Positions 26,236 through 39,079 of a DNA stretch of 64,000 nt are shown here, one piece after another; position 1 is the stretch's first letter, and every line of letters begins with the position of its first letter. Location of the stretch: contig NW_026555331.1 of assembly GCF_014898055.3 (NCBI RefSeq), forward strand, positions 98,602,684-98,666,683, in the 5' to 3' direction. Under the pieces are notes generated by a model. The model was not told the DNA's origin. It saw only the letters and a program-made list of their open reading frames with translations, and did not search any database. A program made the position numbers and the translations under genes. This DNA comes from Talpa occidentalis. Lineage: Eukaryota > Chordata > Mammalia > Eulipotyphla > Talpidae.

Positions 26236-26682
26236 TCATGGATGTGTCAAATTCACTGAGTAATTATTTAACTATTCCTCTCACTTGGTATGCTCTGCTA
26301 GTTTTTATACTCCAAATGCCCTGATGAGAACCTCTGTAAGTAGAAACGGCATTTTTTCACTCAAGCTTAATAAAATTAAATGGTTAAACAATATTGTGTC
26401 AGATTGTTGCACTACATGTATACTATATACAAAACAGTCAGATAGACTCCCAGTCATCACTGAAGTGGTTTTCTTGAGCATAATCATTAACTTTAAATAA
26501 CTGTGTACACAGAAAGAGGGCAGTAAGTTAGACTGCCATAAACAGGGCCATGTGGAGAGGATATAGCACAATGAGTTACTGTTTGTCTAAATCTAAGAGG
26601 GACATGACACATTGCATTAAATTGTACAGCTTAGAAATTAAAAAAAAATTCTTTATCGGCTCATTTTCTTTCTTAACTTTTT

Positions 26683-26695
26683 CAGTATCATTTTA
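26683..26695. repeat. SINE target-site duplication, left
   Basis: 'cagtatcatttta' matches 26961-26973 exactly. Confidence 0.9.
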
Positions 26696-26960
26696 TTTTG
26701 TTTAAAGATTTATTTATATATGCATAAAAGAACTGGGGTGTAAGCCAGAGGTGCAGAGGGTGAGAGGGTTCACCAGAGAGAGTAGAGAGCAGAACAGATC
26801 TACTGAAATACACTGCTGAGGGGAGCAGTGGGAGAGTCAGGAGAGGTCTGCTGCACCATGTGGGTTGCTCCCTGACCTGCAGGGGATTGAAATAGTGCTG
26901 CAGTGGCTGGCTATAGCTTGATAGTGCTGTCTTTAACCCCTGTGCCATCAGGGAGGCCCT
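26696..26960 (-). repeat. tRNA-derived SINE (older subfamily), minus strand
   Basis: 'tttaaagatttatttatatatgcataaaagaactggggtgtaagcc' is the reversed 3' end and 'ccatcagggaggccc' the reversed head. A 13-bp exact duplication flanks it. The B box is diverged ('ggggattgaaatagtgctgc'). Confidence 0.93.
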
Positions 26961-27372
26961 GCCAGTATCATTTTAATTCAGTGTTTCCTTTAGCCACACA
27001 TCTTCCTCTTTTAAAATATTGTCTATGTTTCATAAGTTTTGTTCTATTTTAGTTAAAAGCTTTTCTATAGCTCTAGAAAGGGGAATTTAGCAGACACTGA
27101 GTTTTCACTTCAAAATTAGTTTTGTTTTATTTGCCTCTGACTTATAGGTTAAAAACAATACATTCTAAGGAGGCCTATTTCATTCCATAAAATTAAATGA
27201 ATCATAAGCCCAAAGTACAATGAGACACCCATAGCATGGCTGCATTATTTCAGAAAACTGAAGAGTTGCCAGTCGGTTGATCTCAGACTTCATGAACCAC
27301 AGGGCAGTTCAAATTTGGGTAGTTTGCAGTTTCTACCAAAAGGCTACTGCAAGACTCTGGAAAACACAAGGT

Positions 27373-27387
27373 AAGAAGATGGCTGCT
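27373..27387. repeat. SINE target-site duplication, left
   Basis: 'aagaagatggctgct' is repeated exactly at 27688-27702. Confidence 0.95.
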
Positions 27388-27629
27388 GGGCCTCCCCTGG
27401 TGGTGCAGGCGGTTGAGCGCCGTGCTGTGAAGCTGTCCGCAGTCTCTACAGCGCTGGTTCCAACCCGGCCGGCCAGGAAGGGTCCTACATGGTGCTGCTG
27501 ACCTCATCTGTCGCGCCCGCTGCTCCCCTCAGCAATGTATTTGGTCAGTCTGCCTGCTCTGTTTCCCGCTCTGTCTCTGGTGAATTCTCTTACCCTCCCA
27601 CGCATCTCGCCTGTACCCTGGTTCTTGTA

Positions 27630-27668
<39 letters not shown>

Positions 27669-27687
27669 ATCTTTTTTTAAAAAAAAG
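27388..27687 (+). repeat. tRNA-derived SINE
   Basis: Head 'gggcctcccctggtggtgcagg', tRNA-like 'cggttgagcgccgtgctgtgaagctg', B-box-like 'ggttccaacccgg', body 'tgctgctgacctcatctgtcgcgcccgctgctcc', and an (AAAT)n tail of about ten units before poly(A). Exact 15-bp target-site duplications flank it. Confidence 0.96.
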
Positions 27688-27702
27688 AAGAAGATGGCTG
27701 CT
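27688..27702. repeat. SINE target-site duplication, right
   Basis: Exact partner of 27373-27387. Confidence 0.95.
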
Positions 27703-27964
27703 AGGCACATTTTATTATAATATCAGGTCTTACTGATGGTCATTTTGTTGCTTTTATTAAAGGGGTTGATGTCACACTGGACATTTTTCTAACTTAAAGA
27801 TAACACAGAATAACTGCTAGAATAGCATACTACCAAAAATGTAAAACTAAATGCGGGGCCTGTGTGAACTTCTTTTTTTGCCAATGAATTGTAATTGCTT
27901 CTTCCTATAACAATTGTACCAGATAAATTAGGTAGTAAGTATATAATTTTTGATCTTTGGCAAA

Positions 27965-27981
27965 TCAAGCGCATTGTTTTC
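27965..27981. repeat. SINE target-site duplication, left
   Basis: 'tcaagcgcattgttttc' pairs with 'tcaagtgtcttgttttc' at 28235-28251, two mismatches. Confidence 0.85.
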
Positions 27982-28234
27982 TTTTTTATTTTCTTTTTAG
28001 GAACTGAGGTACAGGCCAGAGATGTGGGGTGTGTGCGGATTCACTAGAGACAGAGTGGGGAACAGAACAGACAGACTGACTGAAATACACCACTGAGGAG
28101 AGCAGCGCAAGAGACAGGAGAGGGCTGCTATGCCATGTGGGTCACCTCTGGCCAGGGATCGAATTTGTGCTGCAGTGGCTGCAGATAGCTTCATAGTGCT
28201 GCGTCTTAACTCCTTGTGCCACTGGGGAGGCCCC
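27982..28234 (-). repeat. tRNA-derived SINE, minus strand
   Basis: Reversed order: T-rich tail, 'ggaactgaggtacaggcc', 'cactagagacagagtggggaacagaacagac', and head 'ccactggggaggccc'. Slightly degraded 17-bp target-site duplications flank it, in keeping with an older insertion. Confidence 0.92.
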
Positions 28235-28602
28235 TCAAGTGTCTTGTTTTCAATAGTTGCTGTGTCAGTATCACCCAATTGTCTAAAACCTTACTGTTTA
28301 TTCCTCTGCTTCACCCAGGGTCCCAGTCAATCCTAATGTAACCATGTCATATATTAAGAGCTCTAGCCACAATCATTGAAAGGCATCTATAATTAACCAC
28401 ACATTACTGGTCCCACTGTATATTGTGACTGTGGAGTGTCCTGTGCATTCATGGACTCCCCCTCTCCCTGCATCTATCTACTCTGTTGCCTAATCCTTAA
28501 TGTTAGATACCTGCCCTTGCAGACACTTTTCAATGCTAATGCTCCAAGTCATGCCCTCAGCTAAACTGCCTCCTGTTTTATAGGAGCCCTGCCTCTTACG
28601 CC

Positions 28603-28633
28603 TATCTCAACTGGTATCTCAACTGGTATCTCA
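28603..28633 (+). repeat. Short tandem repeat, 12-bp unit
   Basis: The unit 'tatctcaactgg' occurs twice in tandem, followed by a partial third 'tatctcac'. A local slippage duplication in otherwise unremarkable DNA. Confidence 0.85.
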
Positions 28634-28639
28634 CATACT

Positions 28640-31600
28640 GTCCCTGGACGCTAGCTGGATTTCTGCTTTCAACTGAATGATCTTTTTCTTTCTCTTGTCT
28701 GCAGCTAAACTACTGGTAACACCTGCATTTCCTGTCACCGTATCATGCCTCTACTAATTTCCAAATTCTGTAAGTTATTCCTGGCCAAGAAGCCCAGTTT
28801 CCCTATCCTCTGTTACTGTGGCTGGGAATCCTGGTCACTCACCTTAGAGCTCCACATCCTGGCCCCCTTCCCTGACTACTTCTCTGTCTTTGACCTCAGT
28901 TGTCCCAGCATGCTTCACAGCAGATATTCAGGATGAGACAATCTCAGTATACAAAAAAGCACTCATCATATAAAGGAATTCTTGAATGTGCCCTTTTTTG
29001 TGAATGTAAATTATCCACAATTTATCTGTTTGGTAGTATCTATTTTTCTTTTTTAATTAAAAATATCATTATATTTTTAAATGAAAAGAAGAATCAATTC
29101 ATTTGGTTTTATTGTTCCAAATTTGATAAGTCACAAGATCAAGTTATTCTTTTTGAGATGTCATAATATGTTAGATATTAGGAAGCCCAGCTAGCACTTG
29201 CATTATGCAGTTAACTTTGGGTTATGAGCTTGATTCTTTCTATAAAGCTTTCTTACTATCCATATTTTATGCCACCTAGTTTCCACAGCAACAAGTTTGT
29301 TCCCATGGAGAACCAAAAATTAACACCTAAATAGAGTTGAAGTTGGAGATATAAAAGTTCACTCAAGTTTTCTTAGAAACTATTAAAGAGCAAAAGGAAA
29401 GAGAAAAGCAGAAAATATATCTAGGTTTCAAGTTCCAGCTCAAAGCTAAGAAACTACTTCTGATTTCTTTGACCTGCTAAGTAACAAATCACTCTTATTG
29501 TTTCTAGTGGCAGCTTTAAACAGACTTTCTCCCCAAAAAGCAGTTTTAAAACTCACACTACTTAGGCAAAGTAGTGGTTTGATGGTTGGTTTTATTTTAG
29601 CAGTTTGGTCCTCCTAAAAGCAATTTGTATTTATATGGTTCAAGAATTTTTGGAATTTTCACGAAACTGCTTAAAATTAAGTCAACTTAATTTAAAAAAA
29701 AAAAAACTACACACTAAGCAATGAGACTGCAGCAAATGAAGATTAGATTATTTTAAAAATAAAAATTCTTTTTCTTTCTTTTATTAATGTCCAGAATTTT
29801 CTAGCCTATGTATTGCCAATTTATACCATTTGAATAGAGTTTGCAAACTGCAAGTGGATGGAAATTTGGCTGCTTTGGTTAAAAATGAGGGAAAGCTGGT
29901 AGTCTTACTTAAAGTTCCCACTACCATGCCAAATTCCTAAAGTATTACCACAAGGCTTTGAATGATATCAGTCAAGTAACTCACACCCATTTGCAAGCTC
30001 CATTCAAGTGGCATAAACTCCCCTTGTAAAAAACAAAGCAAAATCACTTGGCTCTGGAGAAGCTTTGCTCGGGGATCTCCTTCCCTCCTGCCTGTCCCCT
30101 GCCTCCACTTTATAATCTAGACACTGCTCTCTTTTCCCTTTGTATCCACTTCTTTGTCTGCTGTCCTCCAGCCTTCTTTGTGCTTTCTTTTGCCCTTAAG
30201 TTCTGACCTCGCTTTTGCCTTTCTATTCTGCTATTTTTACTTAATATTTTTATCATTTTCTCCCTGGTTTCTCTCATTTCCTATTCTCTTTCCTTCTCAA
30301 TCTTAATTTTTATAATATTATCCTTATTTTCAGTCTCCATCTCAGATTTCAATTTCTTTTCATTCTTGCCACCTTCCCCCCCCCTTTGTCTGTCCTTCTC
30401 CTAAAAGTCTGTGCACTTTGCCCTATCTTTTCTATAATGTATTGTTCCTGAATGAGTTTTTTCCCCCTCTCCTATGTATTATTTTCTCCTGATTATTTGC
30501 ATCTCAGTCACACTGATTTTGTGTAAAAGATTATGATTGGAGCAATTTAAAGAATGTTTAATACAATAAAAGAAGAAAATTATCTTAAAAATAGCATCTT
30601 AAATAGCAGACTGCTTCTTTTTAAGCAGTCTCTTTTTCTCCCCTGTAGATTCACAGTTGAATAGGATCAATGAGATTTGTCATCTATATTAGTCTAGATC
30701 AGGCATTAGTCACCCTAATCAAGTAGTTAAGAGCAGGACTCTGAAATCAGTAAACTTAACACGCTGAGTTGTTGCCACTCAAAATAAAATAACTTTTGTT
30801 CATTATGTGGTCAACTGACAAGCAGTAGAATAAAGATGTGGCCCAGGACTAATTACAGTTTCGAAGCAACAGTTAACAAGGAAACAGGACACAGAGGTTT
30901 TTCCCTCTTACTTATTTGTGTATGATGTTGGGAATGGTGACACTTCTATCATTTTATATTGCTTATTCCATGGCAGGTCGATAATAAAAATTTCTCAAAT
31001 ATTGGGATTTTTTTCTGATCCTCTATTGGGATACACAACTGAATTGCTCTTCTTGATTTGTTTTGAGAATCAAATGTTTATCTTTCTTGTATAGACTTTG
31101 ACTTGATTTTCAGAGTAGACTACAGTAGAGCACATATAAAAATAAATGGCCCATTTTGGTTTAAATTCAATGCTTTGAACCATTAAGATATATATATATA
31201 TACTAATATCTTAATATTAGTATTAATACTAATATCTTACATAGTTATATAAATTATATACATATAATATATAGTTAAATATATATTTATATACTAAATC
31301 TATTAGCAAAGTGACATTCTCTATGCTTTGGTATACATGAAATTAAATTTCAATGGAAATTATATTTACTAGGCACTTAATGTCATAGTTATCAAATGAT
31401 AAATTTTCTGTCTTTTAAATCCATGAGAAAATATTTATGCTCCATAATATCTATTGTTTCCATAGTACTCAGAACCAAAGTCGAACATTTTTACCTGTTA
31501 TAATGATAGTCAAGGTATGTGCCTTTCTGTTTTCTTCTGTTTAATGCTTTTTCATTATATAGTTTTTCTCTTGCTTAAAGACACTGGATTCTGAAAAAAG

Positions 31601-32640
31601 ACTGTGACTTAGAAACTAAATCAATTACAAAAAAAAAAAAATTCAATACAGTGAAATTGTCCATATCTTTGTTTCTATTTTATTGATATAATTAAAGAGT
31701 CATGCAAGATGATCAGTGCACAATACTAGGTCATTGTATACAGCTGCATACAACATGCAAGGCCCTGTATACAGATGTATTCACTTTTCAGTTGTCAAGT
31801 GACACTATGCCATGCCATTACTCATCATCTGAACAAAATATACCACATAATATATTATGTTGTAATAGACTTGATTTTACTCTCTAAAATCCTGAAGTGT
31901 TTAACATTTTGGAGTTGAGAGAAAACTTAAGAGATCATCTGTTTCTCCTCCTTCATGTTACTGAGAAGGAAGATGCTGCCAGAGAAATGATGTATCCTGG
32001 GTACAGTTTCACCACCATATGCCCCATCACAGTCAGCATTAAATCCACTTCTCTGAGCTCATTCCTAACCTCAGAAGCATTGCTTTGGAGACATAAAAAC
32101 TATTATATTTCTAGCACATTAATTCCATAGGTATAATATTTTAGATTTTTAGCCAAACTTAACTCATAGGCAATTTTCATTGCAAACTGCTAGAGGACTG
32201 AAATAATTTCTGGATAATGCTCCTTGTGTATTGCTCTGTACATTGTTATTCAACAATATACATAAAGGTTTTTATTGAAGAGGGAATGTTACCATCTCCA
32301 CTGGAAAACATTTTCTTCAGTGCTAATGTTACATCTATATTACTACAGTTTAATTTTGGAATATTGACCTTAAGTAACTGAAATAGTGTTTCTTAGGAAT
32401 TAAAATGTTTACTTTCCCAACAATGTACAAGAAAACCACCGGTTTATTTATTATCTGTATGTTCCTTTTTAAAAATGAGTTATCAGCCCACACTTTCCTT
32501 CTCTTCTTATTACTCAACCAATGTGTAGTTGTTGCTGTAGTGTTTTGTTTCTGCTCTCTTGTTGCATCTTGAAAAACTTGTTAACTCCATGTCTAAGTTT
32601 GTCCTTTATCTGTGTTTCCTCCTCCATGATCCTGGATATA
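28640..32640. other. AT-rich non-coding DNA
   Basis: Nothing gene-like. Notable content is a polypyrimidine stretch at about 30080-30420, a MIR-head-like phrase 'gtagttaagagcaggactctg' at about 30723-30745, and an AT-rich inverted-repeat patch at 31185-31300. Reading frames on both strands are short and AT-driven. Confidence 0.5.
31185..31300. repeat. AT-rich inverted-repeat microsatellite
   Basis: (TA)n followed by interlocking palindromes such as 'tactaatatcttaatattagtattaatactaatatctta', then more TATA-rich sequence. Such blocks can extrude cruciforms and often vary between individuals. Confidence 0.85.
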
Positions 32641-32659
32641 CATGCAGTTGATGTTAAGT

Positions 32660-32975
32660 GCATTTTACTTAAGTGGACAGGCATTAAACTCCCACCAGCA
32701 GTGCAGGAGAGTTCCTTTCTCATATCAGGAATTTAGAAAGCCTAAATAAGGGGCCAGGAAACCTAATTATAATAAAGTAAAAATCAAAATCAACAAGCAA
32801 CTATAAACCAGAGAAACACTACAGGGGGTGGGTGGGGAAGAGGGAGTAGGATCAAAAAAAGGGGGATGGGAATTGTATGGAGACCATAACCAAGATGTAT
32901 GTAAAAAAAAAAGTATGTAAAAAATGTATGTAAAAAAATGATGTAAAAAATTTATAAAATAAAACTAGAGACACT
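32660..32975 (+). repeat. LINE-1 3' end (same young family as 60.1-60.7 kb)
   Basis: The text 'tcatatcaggaatttagaaagcctaaataagg' parallels the L1 at 60430-60465 and marks the end of ORF2. The 3' UTR follows with 'aatcaacaagcaactataaaccagaga', a G-rich block 'gggggtgggtggggaagaggg' (about 32824-32846) and an irregular A-rich tail that contains repeats of 'gtatgtaaaaaa'. Strongly 5'-truncated. Confidence 0.8.
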
Positions 32976-34430
32976 CCATCACAGATGCCCTGATTAACGG
33001 GAAGCAAATATTGAAATTAGGCCTATGTTGCCAAAAAAGTTGTCAAATGCATATATGTTAATCTAAGTACTAACAGAATTAATCATTAATTAAAACATTC
33101 AAATGAAAATTACTTTAAAATAATATCTAATAGTGATGCTTAAAATTGTTTTTTCCAGTAGATTAATATATTGAATATACTGATGAAAAGAATAAGCACA
33201 AGTGTAAAACTAATGCGTTCCATTACAAAAATCATGATGCTTTAAAATTATTTCCTCTTTCCCCTTCTTTTTCAACTGAAAGACACGTCACAGATTTGAT
33301 CATGTATTTTCATTTGAGAGAGCAAGGAAAGAAGAGAAAAGGGACAACTTAGTACTCTAAGAAACTATTGCTTCTGGGTGATGTTGCAAGAATGAATTAG
33401 ATCATTGGCCTTTTTTCTGGGATCATGTGTCAACTTTGAGTGGAGTTTCCAATTGCACAATGAACATCTGGACAGTTTGACGTCTTTATTATACTCTCTG
33501 AGTTTTTAAAATGCTACATTTTATTTAGAGATGATTTATTTCAAGTTTAAAACACTTATCTAACTGCCAAAAGCAATTAATCCAAACTCAATAGCAATGC
33601 AATTATCTTCCCAGATATGTTTTCCTAACTAATATTCATAATCAGAATACCTGTTGTTTAATCAAAATTAACACTTTATTCATTGTTTGATGATATCAAT
33701 ATTCAAATCTATTTTTTCCCAGGCCTAATTTTGTTTCTTATATTTGCTTTGTACTGAATTATTGTTGTTTAAATAGCCTGTTTAAAATATGACCATTTTC
33801 AAAAGATCATAAATTCTTATAAAAGCAGACTAAAGAATTCATAATCATAGCTCTTGGCCGCCACCTAAAGGTTTCTTTTTTGTTTTATCTTATGTAAGAC
33901 ATACTGTGCATTCTTTTTATAATAATATTGTTCCTATATCAACACATGTTTCTACATAAGTATAGGCTAAGAGATTGATTTCAGTGTTTTTTTTTTTCAG
34001 TGTTATTTGATTAGTAGTCTATTTGATACATAAAAGCATTTTAAACTAGGTCCTCTAAGTTCTCTGAAAATGTCCTAATCATTCAAGAAATAGTATACCC
34101 TTATTATGTGCCAGTCCCACTCCTAGACCCTATTAGAAAATATTTAAGTTAGTGTCTCTGACTTTAAGAAGCATGCATCAATTCTTGTAGAAACTTTCTT
34201 CTCTTTTTTTATCTCTATATTGGAATTATCATTAACTAGATACCACTGAGTAAATCAAGGTGAATCCAGAACAAAGAAAAGTCTATCATTAGCTATGCTG
34301 GTATTAGTTATGAAATCTATAAACTTCTCACTTCACAATCCATATAGACAGAGAATCCAAATATCCCTTAAACATACAGACATGTTTTATTAGCAATGGC
34401 ATTTGTCATTATAGATTCCATGCATTTACC
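32976..34430. other. AT-rich non-coding DNA, nothing recognised
   Basis: No gene, CpG cluster or assignable repeat seen. Confidence 0.5.
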
Positions 34431-34431
34431 C

Positions 34432-35060
34432 TTGATTTATTCATAAACTATTTATTCACTCATACATTCATTAAAAAAATTATTAGGTACCTACTATGTG
34501 CCAGGCAGCCATCATTGTCAGTGTTCAATAAAATAGACTTCTTTTTGCCCTCATGGAGCTTGTGAGAGAAACAGAACAGATAAGTGAACACAACACATTA
34601 TCATGTAAGCTACAAAGGAGCTTAACACACTGTGCTGTGATAGAGAATGTTAGGAAAAGCTAGATCTACATTAGAGAGGGTAATCAAGAAAGGCCTCTTG
34701 GAGGAGGCAATTTTGAAGTTGAGATGTGAAAAATCAGGAGTCTCCTCTCTGAAGACTAAAGAGAAAGAGGCAAAGGGAACCAAGGGCACAGTGAGCAAAA
34801 GGGAATTTCATGAGATGGGATTGGAGAAGTGAAAAGGAACCAAATTATGCAGGGCCTTGAAGGACAGGGTAATGGCTTTCAGTTCTTTGGACTTTCTTTC
34901 TATGGAAAGTCACATTAGCAGATGGAAGAATGGAGCAGTTGGATTGGAGGCTGCATGGAGAAGGAATCAGAGGCAGACAAGAGAAGAGGTAGACAGCTAG
35001 AAGTCTATTACAGAAATACCGATGGGAGACATGATGATGACAGCGACAGGAGTGTTGGCT
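34432..35060 (-). repeat. LINE-2 3' half, minus strand
   Basis: Antisense L2 order over 600 bp: 'ttaggtacctactatgtgccaggcag', 'ccctcatggagcttgtgag', 'aagaaaggcctcttggaggaggcaattttgaagttgag', 'tatgcagggccttgaaggacagggtaatgg', 'attggaggctgcatgg'. The 61-codon plus frame at 34647-34832 is a shadow of it. Confidence 0.8.
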
Positions 35061-35506
35061 CTGGAGGCAAAGAAAAGTGAACTTGTTTACATGAATTTTG
35101 GAGTTAGATTCAATAGGACTTAGTCACAAATCAGATGCTCCCTTGATTTTGTGCTTCCTTCCCAGCTTGCTAGCATTTGCTAATTATCAATGTAAATTTG
35201 AAATGCTCATAAAATAATTTTCCATATAATATTTTATGTCACACTTAAGCTTTTGATTTAGTAAAAAATATTTTCAGAAATTATCTTAATAAAATGAGCT
35301 ATTTGTACTTCAATAAAGAAACACATTATCTAGCTTCTCCTGCAAATGAAGCAATTTGCTTAGATTATTTAGATAACAGACACTTGTATATTAAAAGTAC
35401 CAAAGTTTATTTAACTTTAGAATTTTTTTCTAAAGTTGTTAAATACCTGACCTCTTAAAATAGACTGTTTAAAATAAGTGTTTCAAAAACTCTGGCTTAT
35501 CATTAT

Positions 35507-35522
35507 GAAAAATAGTTGCTGT
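35507..35522. repeat. SINE target-site duplication, left
   Basis: 'gaaaaatagttgctgt' pairs with 'gaaaaataattgctgt' at 35791-35806, one mismatch. Confidence 0.93.
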
Positions 35523-35790
35523 GGGCCTCCCCAGTGGCACAGTGGTTGAGCGCTGGGCTGTGAAGCTGCCTGCAGCCTCTGCAGCACCGGTTTGATCCCC
35601 AGCCGCCGGCGAGGGTTCCACAAGGCACGCAGACCTCTCCTTGCGTGCCCGCTGCTCCCCTCAGCAGTGTATTTTGTCAGTCTGCCTGTTCTGCACCCCA
35701 CTCTGGCTCTGGTGAATTATCTCACCCTCCCGCGCTTCTGATTGTACCCAATGCTTGCATAAATAAACAAATAAATCTTAAAAAAAAAAA
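35523..35790 (+). repeat. tRNA-derived SINE (younger subfamily)
   Basis: Head 'gggcctccccagtggcacag', 'tggttgagcgctgggctgtgaag', B box 'ggtttgatccccagccg', body 'cagacctctccttgcg', and the younger-type 3' end 'cgcgcttctgattgtacccaatgcttgcataaataaac' with poly(A). 16-bp target-site duplications flank it. Confidence 0.96.
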
Positions 35791-35806
35791 GAAAAATAAT
35801 TGCTGT
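35791..35806. repeat. SINE target-site duplication, right
   Basis: Partner of 35507-35522. Confidence 0.93.
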
Positions 35807-36714
35807 ACGTTTGTAATATAGCAGTATCCCTAAAAACATATAGTAATATAGATGACATAGAAAAAGTGGATTCCGCCACTCTGAAACACTGGAAACTACT
35901 CTGCTTTGAAATAATTTATTATTATTGCCACAGTTGTCCTAGCTCTCATTTTCTTGGCTATAGGCAACCGCTTCTTATCCATTTCAATATGCTGTTTTTC
36001 ATTAAGTTGGAAACACAGCTATCAAACTTCCATGCAAGTTAATAGTAGGTAGATTTCATGTAAAGCATGAACCTTTATATTTTCTTTTGACTACAAAAAC
36101 TTTTTTTACATGCCCTTTCTCAAGTATACTTTCAATCATTGAAATTGCTCGACATGCAAAATTCAAGTCAGGGAAATGTCCCCTTACCAGTGTTTTATTT
36201 CCTCTATTTTTCATGATGCTCCTCGTAAATGGAATTGGCATTCCCATATATATTATCATTTCAAGTTTCTACAAAGGATCCTTCCATATGACACAACTTC
36301 AACCATATCATTATAAATGTTAGGTTTTCACTTGATGCCTGAAGTATGGTTTTCAAACATAACATGAAAGCACATAAAATTTGACCAGAAAATTAAAGCA
36401 AAAAAAAAAAAAATCCCAAGTTTCTTATGTTGGGCTATAATGTTATCTTTCCTTTTCTCATCTTGATGTGACATGGAAATAAAACAAATGTCCACAAAAC
36501 CTCAATCAACCTCACTTTTTCCCAAAATGTCCTATGACGAGTAACATGTGCATATTAACAAACCCAAAGACAATGTTTGAAGTAGCTCTTCCAAATAACT
36601 ACATTCTCCAAAGCTTTCTGTATCACCACCTTGTTTCAGAGGAAAAAAAAAATGTGTAATGGAAAAGTGTAAATAATTAAAGCATCTATATAAACTAAGA
36701 AATTTCCTTCCTGT

Positions 36715-37410
36715 GTATTTCTTATTGAGGTAACATTGGTTTACAACACTGTATATGATTTAGGGGAGTAGGTTCACACCTTTGATGGTAGGTATGCCCA
36801 CCATCAAAGCATCCACAATCCTTTACCATAGAGCATTTGGCCTCTTCCCCCTTTTGTTGCACCCCCAGCACCCCTCCCCTTCTTGCAGCCTCAATTCTGC
36901 AGTCATATTTCCAAGGTTTGTTTTGGTTTAGTTTTGTCAGTTCCTTTGTTTTGTTTCTTGCATTCCACATGTAAGTGGAATCATCCAGTATTTATCTTTC
37001 TCCTTCTGACTTATTTCACTTAGAATAATCCCCTCCAGTTCCATCCACGTTATCACAAAGGGTACAAATTCATCTTTTTTATAGCTGATGAGTATTCCAT
37101 CACATGTACATATAGATCTTCTTCTTAATCTACTGCTCTGTCCTTGGTTACTTAGGTTAGTGCCATAGCTTGGTTATTGTAAATAGTGCTGCAGTGAACA
37201 TAGGAAAGCATACACCCCTTTCTATTAATGTTTTTGCAATCTTCATTCTGTGTTCCAGAAGGTTTGGACCACTCCTACATTCTCACTGACAGTGTATGAG
37301 AGTTCCTTTTACTGGTTTGTTGGTTTTTTAAATACAGGCCATTCTCATGGTGTGAGATGGTCTCATTTGTGGTTTTGATTCCAAATGTTGCTTTGACTTC
37401 TTCAGATGAA
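36715..37410 (-). repeat. LINE-1 3' UTR and ORF2 end, minus strand
   Basis: Antisense L1 order: 'tcttattgaggtaacattgg', 'gcattccacatgtaagtggaatcat', 'ttatttcacttagaataat', 'gttccatccacgttatcac', 'gagtattccatcaca', 'ggttattgtaaatagtgctgcagtgaacatagg'. This is the classical L1 ORF2 C-terminal region read backwards. Frames are broken throughout. Confidence 0.85.
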
Positions 37411-37523
37411 AAGTAAAGTTCCAGGTAAACCTGCATGCTTTATAGTTCGATTTTAAGAATTTCTACTACTCTTCAATTAAATTCACCCTCAGACCTACTT
37501 CCTAGGTCTGCCTGTAACTAATT

Positions 37524-37790
37524 GCCTAGATCTGTGATTCTCAACCAGGAGTGATTTTGTCCCCTCAACACCTCACCCCCTCTCCCCGGGGACATTTAGC
37601 TCTACTGGAAACCATTTAATGGTTGCCAAAACCTGGAAGCAAATGCAATTATTGATATCTAGTGGGTAGAAGCTAGGGATGCTGGTTAATAACCTATAAT
37701 GCACAGCATAATCCATCTCCCCCAACAACAAATAATTATCTAGATAATGCAGAGGTCAAGAAATGTGAACCTAGAACTGGTCCAGAGCAC
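37524..37790. repeat. MER20-type hAT-Charlie relic, second copy
   Basis: 'gattctcaaccaggagtgattttgtccc', 'ggggacatttagctctactgg', 'gatatctagtgggtagaagctagggatgctggt', 'cctataatgcacagc'. Nearly full length and in the opposite orientation to 6110-6328. Confidence 0.85.
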
Positions 37791-37949
37791 TGACATACTC
37801 AATTCTTACCCACAATTTCCTCTATCATCAGATAGGTCTGGAGTTCTCAAGCAGGACTCAAGGGAATGATATGTGTATGTGGTGGAGTAGGTGGCAGAAT
37901 ATCAAGATTATCAGTAAGGATTTTCAACCTACATGAATGAGCCTGCGCT

Positions 37950-38115
37950 CAACCCTGGCCTCAAGTTAGAATAACTTGTCAATTTTTTTTCTTTTTAAAT
38001 AGCAACTCTACTTAAACACCTGTTCAATTCCCAACTCTAGAAATTATGATTCAAAAACATACTGGATGCCAGACATTTTTAAAAGCACCTTATTCTAATG
38101 TGTAGCTAAGCAATA
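37950..38115 (+). repeat. MER5-type hAT-Charlie relic
   Basis: Phrases 'caagttagaataacttgtcaa', 'attatgattcaaaaacatactggatgcc', 'tttttaaaagcaccttattctaatgtgtagc' follow MER5 order. Diverged. Confidence 0.55.
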
Positions 38116-38694
38116 GCAGTCCATTCATTAGAAGACTGTGATTCCTGGGAAGAAATGTTGATAGAGTCTATAGAGAAATTGGAAAATGCTGACAAGAGAT
38201 CTTGTGAGCGTTCGTTTTCTCATTCCACCAACTGAGAAGTATATTCCCCCCGACATGCCCTGGCAAGAAAAGGAGCTGCACCAGACTTTCATTTTATTCT
38301 TCTATACTTATTCGGGACAAAAGCAAATTCAAGCCTTAGTTAATTCTTGTTAAGTTAGAAAATAGCAGTAATAAATGCTGAACAGCCAATTCAGGTATAA
38401 TGGGCTTAATTAGCTAAGCACCACTGCACCAATAAAATCATTTTATTTACTAGATTTTCCATTAATAAGGTAGATATAAAAACATTAGTTAGTATTCTTA
38501 GAATTTTGCCACTGGAGTGTCATGCAAAACCAAATAATTTAAAAGATTTACATAGTTCAAGATGATGACAACATTATTGAAAGGATGCTAACTTGCTGAA
38601 GCTCTTCTCTTTTTAAATAGAACTTGCATTGCCCGCTCCCCCCCAAAAATAAGTCAGGCAAATATATTACCATCCACCTCAGATGTTAAGCATT

Positions 38695-38738
38695 TGAGAG
38701 TCTGCTCATTAACAAAAAAAAAAAAGGGGGGGGGAAAG
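38695..38738 (+). repeat. Poly-A/poly-G low-complexity run
   Basis: A run of A (about 12) passes directly into a run of G (about 10). Low complexity; possible sequencing ambiguity in homopolymer length. Confidence 0.8.
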
Positions 38739-39079
38739 ACTTCATTGGAGAAGAGTAAAATGTGAACTAGCCTATTATTATAATAATTACCTTAGTGAAA
38801 ATGTGTTATTTCACCATGACAATAAGCTTTTCTGAACATGTTATTATTACATTACTTGTGTGGCAAGAAGAAAAAATCAAAACTGCTTTTCTTTTCAAAA
38901 TGCATTTGTCAGAGGAAAATACCAATTTAATATATTTTTTTCAATTACTGAGCTGTTTAACTATTTCCCATGAAAGCCAAAATCAAAAAGAACCTTTGTC
39001 ATACTTATGCTCACTATCTATAAAAGAGAAATCTGAAACTCAAGTGCTAATTGTACAGTTTGAGTTCCTGTGTCAGATG

